Below, one piece after another: positions 27,001 through 33,217 of a DNA stretch of 64,000 bases. The position numbers were made by a program, and so were the translations under genes. The notes under the pieces are model-generated. The model was not told the origin of the DNA. It was given only the letters and a program-made list of their open reading frames with translations, and ran no database searches. Location of the stretch: the NCBI RefSeq assembly GCF_042310355.1, contig NZ_JBHJMR010000002.1, positions 186,001 through 250,000 of the forward strand, given 5' to 3'. Source of the stretch: Wenzhouxiangella sp042310355 (lineage in GTDB: Bacteria > Pseudomonadota > Gammaproteobacteria > Xanthomonadales > Wenzhouxiangellaceae). Position 1 is the stretch's first letter. The number at the start of each line of letters is the position of its first letter.

Positions 27001-27952
27001 GGCGCCAGGCGCCGACTGCGTGCTGTCGGGCACCTACACGGTGACCCAGGGCGACATGGATGCCGGTCAGATCGAGAATACCGGCACCGGCGACAGCGAT
27101 GAAACACCGCCAGAGGACGACACGGTGGTTACGCAGGTTGATCAGAACCCCGGCATCGATCTGGTCAAGGCCATCACCGGCGGCGATCCGTACGATTCGG
27201 TGGGTGACACGATCAGCTACGAGCTGACGGCGACCAACACCGGCAACGTCACACTGACTGCTGTCTCGATCAGTGATCCGGATGCGGTCATCGGAACGTG
27301 CACGCCGGCGCAGCCGACGAATTTGGCCCCGGGAGAGACACTGGTGTGTGCAGCGACGTACTCGGTTACGCAAGCCGCTGTTGACAACGGCAGCTTTACC
27401 AATACGGCGACAGTTGAAGGAAGCGATTCCAACAGCAACCCGGTGAGCGCTACCGATTCGGCAACGGCCAATGGCTCAGGCACGCCAGGACTGAGTGTAG
27501 TCAAGACCCTCGACAACGCGCCGACCCCGATCGAGGAGGGCAGCGTGCTGACCTACTCGGTCACGGCAACCAATACCGGCAACGTCACGCTCAACAACGT
27601 GGTCGTTACCGACCCGCTGCTGGATACCAGTCCGGCCACCTGTGCCACGGTGGTGCCGGGCGATGACTGCGTACTGACGGGAACCTACACGGTGACCCAG
27701 TCCGACGTCGATGGGGGCCAGGTATCCAACACCGGCACCGGCGACAGCGACGAGACGCCCCCGGAGGACGATACGGTGGTCACCCCCATTGATTCCAGCT
27801 GCACTTTTGGCCCCGGCTGCGGACAGATTCATCCGGTTCCCGGTCTCGGTATTCCGGGTCGGGCTCTGCTGATCGTGCTTTCTCTCTTGTTGGCAGCGGG
27901 GGTTCTGATTCGTCGCAGAGCGGCGCCAGTTAACCCGCAACCGTATAGGTGA
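21047..27952 (+). CDS. Giant secreted DUF11-repeat surface protein with C-terminal membrane anchor
   Basis: A 2301-residue protein. A signal peptide (VRNSVLLAAIRLLAMSVGMLSSSIVLAG) starts at the GTG at 21047, set by AAGGGG 6 bases upstream. After a unique N-terminal region come about six divergent Ig-like repeats of the 'conserved repeat' DUF11/TIGR01451 type, then ten closely similar DUF11 repeats of about 105-120 residues (about residues 1145-2248) with the block LTYSVTATNTGN(I/V)TLNNV. The C-terminus has a proline-containing motif (HPVPGLGIPGR), a hydrophobic helix (ALLIVLSLLLAAGVLI) and RRRA, resembling IPTL-CTERM-type sorting tails. It is probably an exported, processed surface adhesin or stalk; function is inferred. 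Two stretches of its repeats are identical at DNA level 1692 bases apart. Confidence 0.85.
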   Translation: MRNSVLLAAIRLLAMSVGMLSSSIVLAGLTVEPITWDVVGLDHNRPLTSGPELFPVGARVCSDVAISNAEVELIWEEPNAYVDTRPGSLAVLQTGPLAVDECFDAYFEIQLIRDAAAFGESRRYRIEATDDDTGLVYSSPTPRAILIEQLVSQNRNTTTLIRWGQQEDESDWQTLGAGGGLNFAIGETYFIELTTETATAYEQLESFLTLSNTIFQVKSVETTYGVKTAPDSRVPVPNPRLYADGCLWEPDVDSPNYNSCLADGKAGGTVVTRYEIDIISGGGSSVGLLALIYDRSGSSFHYNTDFSQSPGDLVVLDPTDADFSKRFIPDTIGADGVSTLRLTITNPNPLAVSGYEFTDSLPGNMVVASPANLTNGCGGTATAAAGSGTVELSGGTLAANASCSILVDVTVPFVAGATYPVVLSNSVDLFIGGSGDPSATADADLTVTEEPPPPLECQTLVAGSAVAGWTSFDNAATPIPTFEVVPGIASASGGGGLAFALDNTSVEWQGSVTQTGRDLTAARAADAYYEFVVDTTGLVSMDFSLEAFRRNGNAPESITLDYGPVGSLAESITFSPVPTQNSRPGVPNFIATGLANLNASGDTVFRVYAYGASNSNQPISLLDVSIDGEGDICGPADPGTEPDPPELSKAFSANPVRAGESVTLSFTVSNPNAADALSGVTFRDELPAGMTATGGFVNGCGGSWGNESGDPGILLLENVDLAAGASCVVSVDVSSTQTGTSTNVSDPVDAVETFPGNSALAELEVLPPPQAPSLAKTFDGNPLLDPAGFSTLTFSITNNDPALDIASVAFTDPLPVGMEPADSPLVFTDNGQCGASPTLTYDSGANTLSFSNGEILAGQVCEISIDIVTPGLVAGDLPAIFDNQTSTVSHVFEGVLYEGNDAEATLLVDEPIPDVAMRKEVGFGSTVDGAWSDYLAVEVGDSVYYKLTVENIGETELTGLSVSDPNVDTTACTWTDPLPTAEFADPEAHIDVCIIGPVSISSSGVFPNTATADANGNGTAVSDVDDAMVATAAMSFDKQADRSVFDAAGEVISYSFVVTNTGSAVLSGPVAINDPLITDALCPDLNTVGNNNNFFDPGETLNCSGTYTTSPTDVNNGQVVNTAFASTPEIDSPDDSATVELAAPALVVAKTLDSAATPIEEGSVLTYSVTATNTGNITLNNVVVSDPLLDTSPATCATVAPGADCVLTGTYTVTQSDVDAGQVTNTGTGDSDETPPGDDMVVTPIDQNPGIGLSKVIDSGDPYSADGDTITYTITATNNGNVTLSSVSISDPDAVIGTCTPAQPTSLAPGETLACAATYSVTQADVDNGSFTNTATVEGSDPDSNPVSASDQATASAADAPALSVVKMLTGNADEDGSGSVTIGDTLSYTVTATNDGNITLTNVVVSDPMLSPDQETCVTLAPGADCVLSGTYTVTQSDVDAGQVTNTGAGDSDETPPEDDTVVTPVDQTPGLDLLKEALLDDIDGNGFADVGEVIDYTLTATNTGNVTLTDVVVIDDLLDATPAGLDCLPAQPATLLPGEELVCTGSYEVTQADVDAGDDIVNEAASSAPDPTDPNAPDLVAEDTTTTPIDPADALIDLVKTISGGDPYASVGDTISYELTATNNGNVTLTAVSISDPDATIDSCTPAQPTSLAPGETLVCAATYAVDQNDIDAGSFTNTATVDATDPDSNAVSASDSATANASGTPALSVVKTLDNAPTPIEEGSVLTYSVTATNTGNITLNNVVVSDPMLSPDQETCVTLAPGADCVLSGTYTVTQSDVDAGQVTNTGTGDSDETPPGDDTVVTPIDQNPGIGLSKVIDSGDPYSADGDTITYTITATNSGNVTLTAVSISDPDATIGSCTPAQPTSLAPGATLSCAATYSVTQADVDNGSFTNTATVEGSDPDSNPVSASDQATASAADAPALSVVKTLTSNADEDGSGSVTIGDTLSYTVTATNDGNVTLNNVLVSDPMLSPDQETCATLAPGADCVLSGTYTVTQGDMDAGQIENTGTGDSDETPPEDDTVVTQVDQNPGIDLVKAITGGDPYDSVGDTISYELTATNTGNVTLTAVSISDPDAVIGTCTPAQPTNLAPGETLVCAATYSVTQAAVDNGSFTNTATVEGSDSNSNPVSATDSATANGSGTPGLSVVKTLDNAPTPIEEGSVLTYSVTATNTGNVTLNNVVVTDPLLDTSPATCATVVPGDDCVLTGTYTVTQSDVDGGQVSNTGTGDSDETPPEDDTVVTPIDSSCTFGPGCGQIHPVPGLGIPGRALLIVLSLLLAAGVLIRRRAAPVNPQPYR
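24478..27790 (+). repeat. Tandem DUF11-coding repeats with a 1692-bp higher-order duplication
   Basis: Ten near-identical repeat units lie here. Bases 24992-25140 are identical to 26684-26832 (149 bases, offset 1692), and similarity continues on both sides with scattered synonymous changes. The unit starting TLDNAPTPIEEGS occurs near 26190 and again near 27508. This implies recent segmental duplication or gene conversion inside the gene. Confidence 0.85.
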
Positions 27953-28014
27953 CGATTGGCGACAAGTTCCCCTGCAACTGGCAGCCCGGCGAGGATGCTC
28001 TGAAGGCGGCTTGA
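27952..28014 (+). pseudogene. ahpC: Remnant of ahpC (last about 20 codons)
   Basis: Directly after the giant gene's stop, the frame at 27952 reads TIGDKFPCNWQPGEDALKAA and stops at 28012-28014. The CNWQPGEDALKA segment matches the C-terminal end of AhpC peroxiredoxins of the kind encoded with AhpD (CNWxKGxxTLxA), including the resolving-type cysteine. Everything upstream of it has been replaced by the repeat gene. Short, so the call rests on the motif and on the ahpD remnant that follows in the expected order. Confidence 0.6.
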
Positions 28015-28188
28015 TTCAAGGCCCTGCGCATGGACGTGATCGGCCGCCCGGGCATCGACAAGGCGGATTTCAAGTTGATGTCGCTGGCCGTCTCCGCCGT
28101 CAACGGCTGCGGCTTGTGCATCGACAGCCACGAAAAGGTGCTCAAGCAGGCCGGCGGGGCTCTTTTTCTGGCGGGCGGTTATACTTAA
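28015..28188 (+). pseudogene. ahpD: Remnant of ahpD (internal segment with CxxC)
   Basis: The frame FKALRMDVIGRPGIDKADFK continues LMSLAVSAVNGCGLCIDSHEKVLKQAG, which matches the core of alkyl hydroperoxidase D with its catalytic CGLCIDSH motif. The N-terminal half (about 100 residues) is missing: the match begins directly after the ahpC remnant's stop. The C-terminal 30 or so residues are also missing: after KQAG the sequence becomes unrelated (GALFLAGGYT) and stops at 28186-28188. A 52-codon ORF from ATG 28030 remains but cannot be a working enzyme. Confidence 0.75.
28180..28185 (+). promoter_or_regulatory. TATACT -10 box for the thioesterase gene
   Basis: TATACT ends 6 bases before the ATG at 28192, which would put the transcription start at or next to the start codon. 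No ribosome-binding site lies before the ATG. Together these suggest a leaderless mRNA. No good -35 hexamer is seen. Confidence 0.4.
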
Positions 28189-28191
28189 CGC

Positions 28192-28587
28192 ATGGACGCA
28201 TATCCCGAACGCAGCGAGCGGTCTCGCACACGCATTACCAAGCTGGTCTTCCCCCAGGACACCAACCCCATCGGCACGCTCTACGGGGGCACGGCGCTGA
28301 AGTGGATGGACGAGGTGGCCTTCCTGACCGCGACGCGATTCGCACGCTGCCAGGTCGTCACCGTCTCGATGGACCGCGTCGACTTCAAGGTGCCGATTCC
28401 GCAAGGCGCCATCGTGGAACTCATCGGTGAGGTGACCCGGGTCGGCAGCACTTCCATGACCGTTCGTGTCCAGATCATGCTCGAGAGTTCGCGCAGCGGG
28501 GATCAGGATCTGGCCATCGAGGGCCACCTGGCGATGGTGGCGGTCGACGATGACATGGCCCCGATTCCGGCCGTCCGCGAAGAATAG
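28192..28587 (+). CDS. Hotdog-fold acyl-CoA thioesterase (YciA-like)
   Basis: A 131-residue hotdog thioesterase: LVFPQDTNPIGTLYGGTALKWMDEVAFLTATRFAR contains the catalytic Asp-bearing N(P)xGTLxGGxxLxWMDE block of the acyl-CoA thioester hydrolase family (YciA/ACOT type), followed by VTVSMDRVDFKVPIPQGAIVELIGEVTRVG. It hydrolyses acyl-CoA to free acid and CoA; chain-length preference cannot be read. It ends 15 bases before the convergent RuBisCO-like gene. Confidence 0.88.
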   Translation: MDAYPERSERSRTRITKLVFPQDTNPIGTLYGGTALKWMDEVAFLTATRFARCQVVTVSMDRVDFKVPIPQGAIVELIGEVTRVGSTSMTVRVQIMLESSRSGDQDLAIEGHLAMVAVDDDMAPIPAVREE

Positions 28588-28602
28588 GCTGCGCCTTCTG
28601 GA

Positions 28603-29706
28603 TCAGCCAAGGCTGTCGATCGCGTGGCGCGTCGCCGCCTCCAGCGATTCGCCTTGCCTGAGCAAGTCGCCGCCGACCAGAACGGCATAGTCCGGCCCGA
28701 GCTTCTGGCCGGCCTGGGCGACCTGGTCAATACGCTTGCCGCCGCCGATACAGGGCAGGGTGGTTTTCATGTTTCCCAGCGGCGCAGTGAGGGCGCGGCA
28801 GGTTGCGGCTTCGTCGTCGTGGCTGGCGCTGATTCGCCCGCCACTACCGGGGAAGATGCTGATGTCGGCGCCGGCCACGCGCGTCATCGTACCGAGCAGG
28901 ACATCGGTTTCGACGCCGCGATCCTCGGGTTCGGTCAAGCTACCGGCCAGGGCCGGGTGGGCCAGCCACATCAGGTCGAAATCTCTGGCTGCGGTAGCCG
29001 CTGTTTCCAGGCCCATCACCCAGGGGCAGAGGACGACGCCGTGCAGGCCGGCTTCGGCGACGGCTTCCAGTTGTCGCTTCAAGTGGTCACCGCTACCGGC
29101 TGCATGGGGCAGGTAGAGACAGCGACGGCCGGTAATTTCTGAAGCTTTTTCAATTGATTGCGCGCACTTTCGAATTCTTTTTGTGAAGCTAGATATTTCT
29201 GTCTCGACCAGGTTCTGGTCGTCCTTCACCAGGTCGCCACCGCCGCGAGCGAATCGCAGCGCCAGATCGGCGAGATGCTCCGGGCTGCTGCCGCGCGGCT
29301 TGAGCACGGTCATCAGCATGGCCCGCTCGTGCACCCCGGTGATTCGGCGAATTCGCTCGATGCCGCCCAGCGGCCCAGGCAGTTCGGCGAGCAGCGATTC
29401 GGGCAGCCGGACAGCCGTCAGGCGAATGCGCGGATAAAAGGATATGTTGCCGTAGAGCAGGTGCAGCAGCTGCCCGATCTGCCGGCTGGCCAGCGCTTCG
29501 GGATAGCCGATGTTCAGGGCCCAGCGCTCTTCATCGAGTTGTTCGACGCCGAGCACGCGCCCGAGCAGGCGCTCACGGATCTCAGTGGGAATCAGCTCCG
29601 GCACGATCTCGAGGCTCTGCTCGCGGGCGATGTTCTCCGCCAGCGTTTCCGCATCGCGGTCAGGGCTTGTGGCGACGTAGGTGGCTTCGATCAGGTTTGG
29701 GGTCAT
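28603..29706 (-). CDS. RuBisCO-like protein (form IV type)
   Basis: A 367-residue member of the RuBisCO large-chain superfamily. Recognisable are the N-terminal domain end LLYGNISFYPRIRLTAVRLPESLL, the first active-site lysine region TVLKPRGSS (Lys136), GGGDLVKDDQNL (Lys161-Gln164, equivalent to GGDFxKDDE), AHPALAGS (His250), PGSGGRIS (288-293) and CIGGGKRIDQV (319-328). The metal-ligand Glu of KDDE is Gln, and the loop-6 lysine region of true RuBisCO is not apparent, so it should not fix CO2. It is more likely an enolase or isomerase of the RLP group, as in methionine salvage, but no mtn genes are nearby. It is shorter than usual RLPs (about 410-430). Divergent from trpS. Confidence 0.85.
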   Translation of the reverse strand: MTPNLIEATYVATSPDRDAETLAENIAREQSLEIVPELIPTEIRERLLGRVLGVEQLDEERWALNIGYPEALASRQIGQLLHLLYGNISFYPRIRLTAVRLPESLLAELPGPLGGIERIRRITGVHERAMLMTVLKPRGSSPEHLADLALRFARGGGDLVKDDQNLVETEISSFTKRIRKCAQSIEKASEITGRRCLYLPHAAGSGDHLKRQLEAVAEAGLHGVVLCPWVMGLETAATAARDFDLMWLAHPALAGSLTEPEDRGVETDVLLGTMTRVAGADISIFPGSGGRISASHDDEAATCRALTAPLGNMKTTLPCIGGGKRIDQVAQAGQKLGPDYAVLVGGDLLRQGESLEAATRHAIDSLG

Positions 29707-29747
29707 GGCTTACAATAACGCGTTTCCAACACGCCAGACACAGGATC

Positions 29748-30758
29748 ATGACCGCCAATAAGCGAGTCCTCACCGGCATTACCACCACCGGAACACCGCA
29801 CCTGGGCAACTACGTCGGTGCGATCAAGCCGGCGATCGCCGCCAGCCGGAATCCGGAGACGGATTCTTTCTACTTTCTGGCCGACTACCACGCGCTGGTC
29901 AAGTGCGAAGATCCGGCCCGGGTGCAGCAGTCCACGCTGGAGATCGCGGCGACCTGGCTGGCGCTGGGCCTGGATACCTCGCGCTCGGTTTTCTACCGCC
30001 AGTCCGACATCACCGAGATTCCGGAGCTGACCTGGCTGCTGACCTGCGTGACGGCCAAGGGCCTGATGAACCGGGCGCATGCCTACAAGGCGGCCGTCGA
30101 CGACAACGTCGAGGGCGGAGAGGATCCGGACTGGGGTATCACGATGGGACTTTTTTCGTATCCCGTCCTCATGGCCGCCGATATCCTGATGTTCAACGCC
30201 CACCGCGTGCCGGTCGGGCGCGATCAGGTTCAGCATCTCGAGATGGCCCGGGACATCGCCGGGCGCTTCAATCACCGCTATGGCGAGCATTTCACGCTGC
30301 CCGAGGCAGTAGTCGACGAGCATGTCGCTACGCTGCCGGGCACCGACGGGCGCAAGATGTCGAAGAGCTACGACAACACCATCCCGCTCTGGCTGCCCGA
30401 GAAGAAGTTGCGCAAGGCGATCATGAAAATCAAGACCAACTCGCAGGAACCCGGCGAACCCAAGGATCCCGACACGGCGTCCGTCTACTCGGTCTACGCC
30501 GCCTTCGCCAGCGAACGCCAGCGCGCCGAGATGCGGCAGGCCTTTGTCGACGGCATCGCCTGGGGCGAGGTCAAGCAGCAGCTGTTCGAGCTGATCAACG
30601 CCGAGCTCGAAGGCCCCCGCGAGCGCTACGAGGCGCTGATCGGCAATCCGCACAAGGTCGAGAAGGAACTCGAGCGCGGCGCCGAGCGCGCGCGCGAACT
30701 CAGCCGGCCGTTGATCGAGCGCCTGCGCGACGCCGTGGGCATCCGGTCGCTGGCATGA
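29748..30758 (+). CDS. trpS: Tryptophanyl-tRNA synthetase
   Basis: A 336-residue class I synthetase that charges tRNA-Trp. It has the HIGH-like TGTPHLGNYVGA near the N-terminus, the specificity region YFLADYHAL, MAADILMF and the KMSKS motif in GTDGRKMSKSYDNTIPLW. The ATG at 29748 gives the usual N-terminus (MTANKRVLTGITTTG); upstream open codons overlap the divergent RuBisCO-like gene. A TACAAT box at 29711-29716 is a candidate -10. The stop overlaps the next start by 4 bases. Confidence 0.96.
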   Translation: MTANKRVLTGITTTGTPHLGNYVGAIKPAIAASRNPETDSFYFLADYHALVKCEDPARVQQSTLEIAATWLALGLDTSRSVFYRQSDITEIPELTWLLTCVTAKGLMNRAHAYKAAVDDNVEGGEDPDWGITMGLFSYPVLMAADILMFNAHRVPVGRDQVQHLEMARDIAGRFNHRYGEHFTLPEAVVDEHVATLPGTDGRKMSKSYDNTIPLWLPEKKLRKAIMKIKTNSQEPGEPKDPDTASVYSVYAAFASERQRAEMRQAFVDGIAWGEVKQQLFELINAELEGPRERYEALIGNPHKVEKELERGAERARELSRPLIERLRDAVGIRSLA

Positions 30759-31444
30759 GCGCGAAGGCGGCGGTGACATGGTCGGCTCCGGCGCTGCCGG
30801 TCAGCGACGGGCGGGTGTTCCCGGCCCGCCACGCCTGGTGCGTGGGTCGAAACTACGCCGAGCACACCCGCGAGATGGGCGTCGATCCCGAGCGTTCGGA
30901 GCCGGTGTTCTTTTCCAAGCCGGCGCGGGCGCTGGTACATGCCGATCAAGTGGTCTATCCGCCCGATACGGCCGAACTGCACCACGAAGTGGAACTGGTC
31001 GTCTTCATGGCCGACGGGGGGCGCAATCTTTCGCCCGAACAGGCCGAATCCGCCGTTTTCGGCTACGCCGCGGGCGTGGACCTGACGCGTCGCGATGTCC
31101 AGGCGCGTGCCAAGCAGGCCGGTCAGCCGTGGGAGATGAGCAAGGGCTTCGATGAGTCCGGGCCGGTCGGCCTGATCGTGCCCAAAAGCGATTGGCGCCC
31201 TGATTCCCACACGGCCATCGCCCTGTGGGTGGACGGGGAGCGCCGCCAGTCGGCCGAGCTCGGTCAGATGCTCTGGAACGTGCCGGAATTGATCGCGCGG
31301 CTCTCTCGCACGGTCACGATCGCGCCCGGCGACGTGGTCTTCACCGGTACGCCGGCCGGGGTTGGCGCGCTCGAGACCGGCCAGCGCGTCCGCGCGCATG
31401 TCGAAGGCCTGCCGGAACTCGAGTTCAGGCTCGTCTCGGCCTGA
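30755..31444 (+). CDS. Fumarylacetoacetate hydrolase family protein
   Basis: A 229-residue FAH-fold protein: CVGRNYAEHTREMG, PVFFSKPARALV, HHEVELVVFM (metal ligand E-V-E), GYAAGVDLTRRDVQ..AKQAGQPWEMSKGFDESGPVG and VFTGTPAGVGAL. This set matches the YcgM/FAHD1-like group that acts as acylpyruvase or oxaloacetate decarboxylase/tautomerase. The ATG at 30755 overlaps the trpS stop; the longer upstream frame runs antisense-free over trpS but is not conserved. Confidence 0.9.
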   Translation: MSAKAAVTWSAPALPVSDGRVFPARHAWCVGRNYAEHTREMGVDPERSEPVFFSKPARALVHADQVVYPPDTAELHHEVELVVFMADGGRNLSPEQAESAVFGYAAGVDLTRRDVQARAKQAGQPWEMSKGFDESGPVGLIVPKSDWRPDSHTAIALWVDGERRQSAELGQMLWNVPELIARLSRTVTIAPGDVVFTGTPAGVGALETGQRVRAHVEGLPELEFRLVSA

Positions 31445-31471
31445 AGCCTGGTGACGGGCGACCTGCCTTCG

Positions 31472-31852
31472 ATGTTCGCGACCGGTTTGGTTGCTCTCGG
31501 CAGCGCCGCAGGCACTTTGGCGAGGTTCGCGCTGGGGCAATGGGTTCTGGGCCGGGATTTTCGCTACCCCCTGTCGGCCACCCTTGCGGTCAACCTCAGC
31601 GGCTGCGCGCTGGCCGGCCTGTTCGCCGGAAGCGCCTGGCAGTCGAACGCTGACCTGGTGGCTTTTCTGGCCACCGGTTTCCTCGGCAGCTATACGACCG
31701 TGTCGTCCTTCTCCCTCGAAACCGTCATCTTGTGGCAGTCGGGCCACCGGGGCAGGGCGGCGGCCTATGTGCTGGCCTCGGTTCTGGGCGGCCTGGTGCT
31801 GGCCATGGCTTGCTGGGGCCTGGCTTCGCAGTCGGCAGGTGGCCGGGCATGA
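31472..31852 (+). CDS. crcB: Fluoride channel subunit, first of a tandem pair
   Basis: A small four-helix membrane protein of the CrcB/Fluc family, 126 residues from the ATG at 31472. Family marks are GSAAGTLARFALG near the start, the pore Asn in TLAVNLSGCALAGLF and GFLGSYTTVSSFSLETV (the TTxS fluoride/sodium region). A GTG at 31451 is an alternative start. It overlaps the second crcB by 4 bases; paired genes usually encode antiparallel heterodimeric Fluc channels that export fluoride. Confidence 0.88.
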   Translation: MFATGLVALGSAAGTLARFALGQWVLGRDFRYPLSATLAVNLSGCALAGLFAGSAWQSNADLVAFLATGFLGSYTTVSSFSLETVILWQSGHRGRAAAYVLASVLGGLVLAMACWGLASQSAGGRA

Positions 31853-32271
31853 GGTCGAGCGTTGGGATGGGCGTGTACCTGGCGGTGGCTCTAGGCGGCC
31901 TGGCCGGCGGCCTGCTTCGGATGCTTGTCCTGGTCGTCTGGCCTGCCGCGCCCGGTCAACTGCCCCTGGGCTTGCTGATGGTCAACGCTGGGGGCGCGGG
32001 CCTGATCGGTGTGGTCCTGGCCTTCAGTGAATCCGGTGGTCGCCACCGGCTCCCCCCGGCGCTTTCCCTTGGTCTGATGGCCGGCTTCTGCGGTGCCCTC
32101 ACCACTTTTTCGACCTTTGCGCTGGAAACCCTCGCACTGGCCGAGCATCCTGCGCGTGCGGCCGGGCATGTGGTCGTCTCGCTCGTCTTGTGGCTGGCCG
32201 CGGCGGCTGCGGGGCTGCTTGTCGGACGACGCCTGAATGCGCCTGGGACGAACCCGCATAAAGACCACTAA
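31849..32271 (+). CDS. crcB: Fluoride channel subunit, second of a tandem pair
   Basis: A 140-residue CrcB/Fluc protein with GGLAGGLLRMLVL, the pore block LLMVNAGGAGLIGVVLAF and the canonical GFCGALTTFSTFALETLAL. It differs clearly from the first subunit, as expected for a heterodimer. ATGA overlap with the upstream gene ensures coupled translation. No fluoride riboswitch can be seen upstream of the pair, which instead sits directly behind the FAH-family gene. Confidence 0.9.
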   Translation: MRSSVGMGVYLAVALGGLAGGLLRMLVLVVWPAAPGQLPLGLLMVNAGGAGLIGVVLAFSESGGRHRLPPALSLGLMAGFCGALTTFSTFALETLALAEHPARAAGHVVVSLVLWLAAAAAGLLVGRRLNAPGTNPHKDH

Positions 32272-32283
32272 CCGGAGAACCCA

Positions 32284-32565
32284 ATGTTGATCGACGCCCT
32301 GATCCTGCTGCCCGTTACCGTGTTCCTGCTGTGGCTGTACGCCTATTCGGGGCCGCGGGGACTGACCGGGAAAGACTGGCTGGCCGACCGGCTGCCGGCC
32401 ATCCTCGCGCTGGTGGTGGCCGCGGCGGTTCTGATCGGGCTGCACCTGACCCTGCAGTTCGAGGACCTCAATCGCAATATCATCGCCGTGGTCAGCGCCT
32501 ACCTGGTGTTTCTGGCGGGTCTGGGCGTTGCCTGGCTGCTGCGCTGGCGGCGCTCGCGCCGTTGA
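32284..32565 (+). CDS. Small membrane protein, unknown function
   Basis: A 93-residue protein with three hydrophobic helices (LILLPVTVFLLWLYAYSG, LPAILALVVAAAVLIGLHLTLQF, NIIAVVSAYLVFLAGLGVAWLL) and a basic C-terminus RWRRSRR. It begins 12 bases after crcB with GGAGAA before its ATG, so it is probably co-transcribed. I do not recognise the family. Confidence 0.6.
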   Translation: MLIDALILLPVTVFLLWLYAYSGPRGLTGKDWLADRLPAILALVVAAAVLIGLHLTLQFEDLNRNIIAVVSAYLVFLAGLGVAWLLRWRRSRR

Positions 32566-32579
32566 TATACTCACTTCAG

Positions 32580-32609
32580 TTGACGAAGGTCCTGGTGGCT
32601 TCGAATGAT
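32580..32609 (+). promoter_or_regulatory. Candidate promoter for the 32639 gene pair
   Basis: TTGACG at 32580-32585 and AATGAT at 32604-32609 are separated by 18 bases. The -35 matches five of six consensus bases and the -10 four of six. A second possible -10, TATACT, lies at 32566-32571. Confidence 0.35.
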
Positions 32610-32638
32610 CGCCACAACGGCAGCCGGAGAATAACGAC

Positions 32639-33217
32639 ATGATGCCCGACGGTTCGTACTCGATAGACACCCTGCTGAAATTCCTCAAGCACGCGGGGAT
32701 GGAAGGGATGATCAATCCGGCGGTCGCGCGGGCGAGGAGAAAAGCAGTCGAGCAGCTCGAGGCCGAATTGACCGACGCCGAGCGCGCGGACGTACGCAAG
32801 CTCGATGTCGACGAACTGGCCTCGCGCTTCCATAAGCTCGAAGGCTCGAGCATTCGCAGCGAGGCCCTGTCGCTGTACGCCGAACGGGTACGCATGGCGC
32901 AGGCTGATTTCCTGTCATGGGCCGATAATCCGGCCGGCTTCGAGAGCGTCGGCGGCGAGCAGCGCCGGGCCGTTCCGCGGGGGTCGCTCACGCCCGAACG
33001 CGAAATGGGCGAGCGCATCACGCTGGAAGCAACCGAGAATCCATCCAATATCGTTCCGATCGCGCTGCGCGAAGACGAAACGGTGTACGTCGCCAACCTG
33101 CCGCTCGATCTGACACGCGAGGAGGCCGATCGCATCGCCCGGGTCGTGCGGGCTTTCGCCAGTGAAGATGACGAGACTCGATCGAAGCCGGATCGGGAGT
33201 CGGAGCCAGAGTCATGA
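32639..33217 (+). CDS. Hypothetical soluble protein
   Basis: A 192-residue charged protein without membrane segments or a signal. It is largely helical (AVARARRKAVEQLEAELTDAERADVRKLDVDELASRFHKLEG) and ends in a charged tail (EDDETRSKPDRESEPES). GGAGA precedes the ATG pair at 32639/32642. Its stop overlaps the next start by 4 bases, so the two form a unit. No family is recognised. Confidence 0.65.
   Translation: MMPDGSYSIDTLLKFLKHAGMEGMINPAVARARRKAVEQLEAELTDAERADVRKLDVDELASRFHKLEGSSIRSEALSLYAERVRMAQADFLSWADNPAGFESVGGEQRRAVPRGSLTPEREMGERITLEATENPSNIVPIALREDETVYVANLPLDLTREEADRIARVVRAFASEDDETRSKPDRESEPES

Noticed and set aside
29903..30754. N-terminal extension of the FAH-family frame through trpS
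   Set aside because: The extension overlaps trpS in another frame and is Arg/Gly-rich without similarity; the ATG at 30755 overlapping the trpS stop is the natural start.
31300..31471. Fluoride riboswitch upstream of crcB
   Set aside because: crcB follows the FAH gene by only a few tens of bases and no pseudoknotted crcB-motif consensus is visible.
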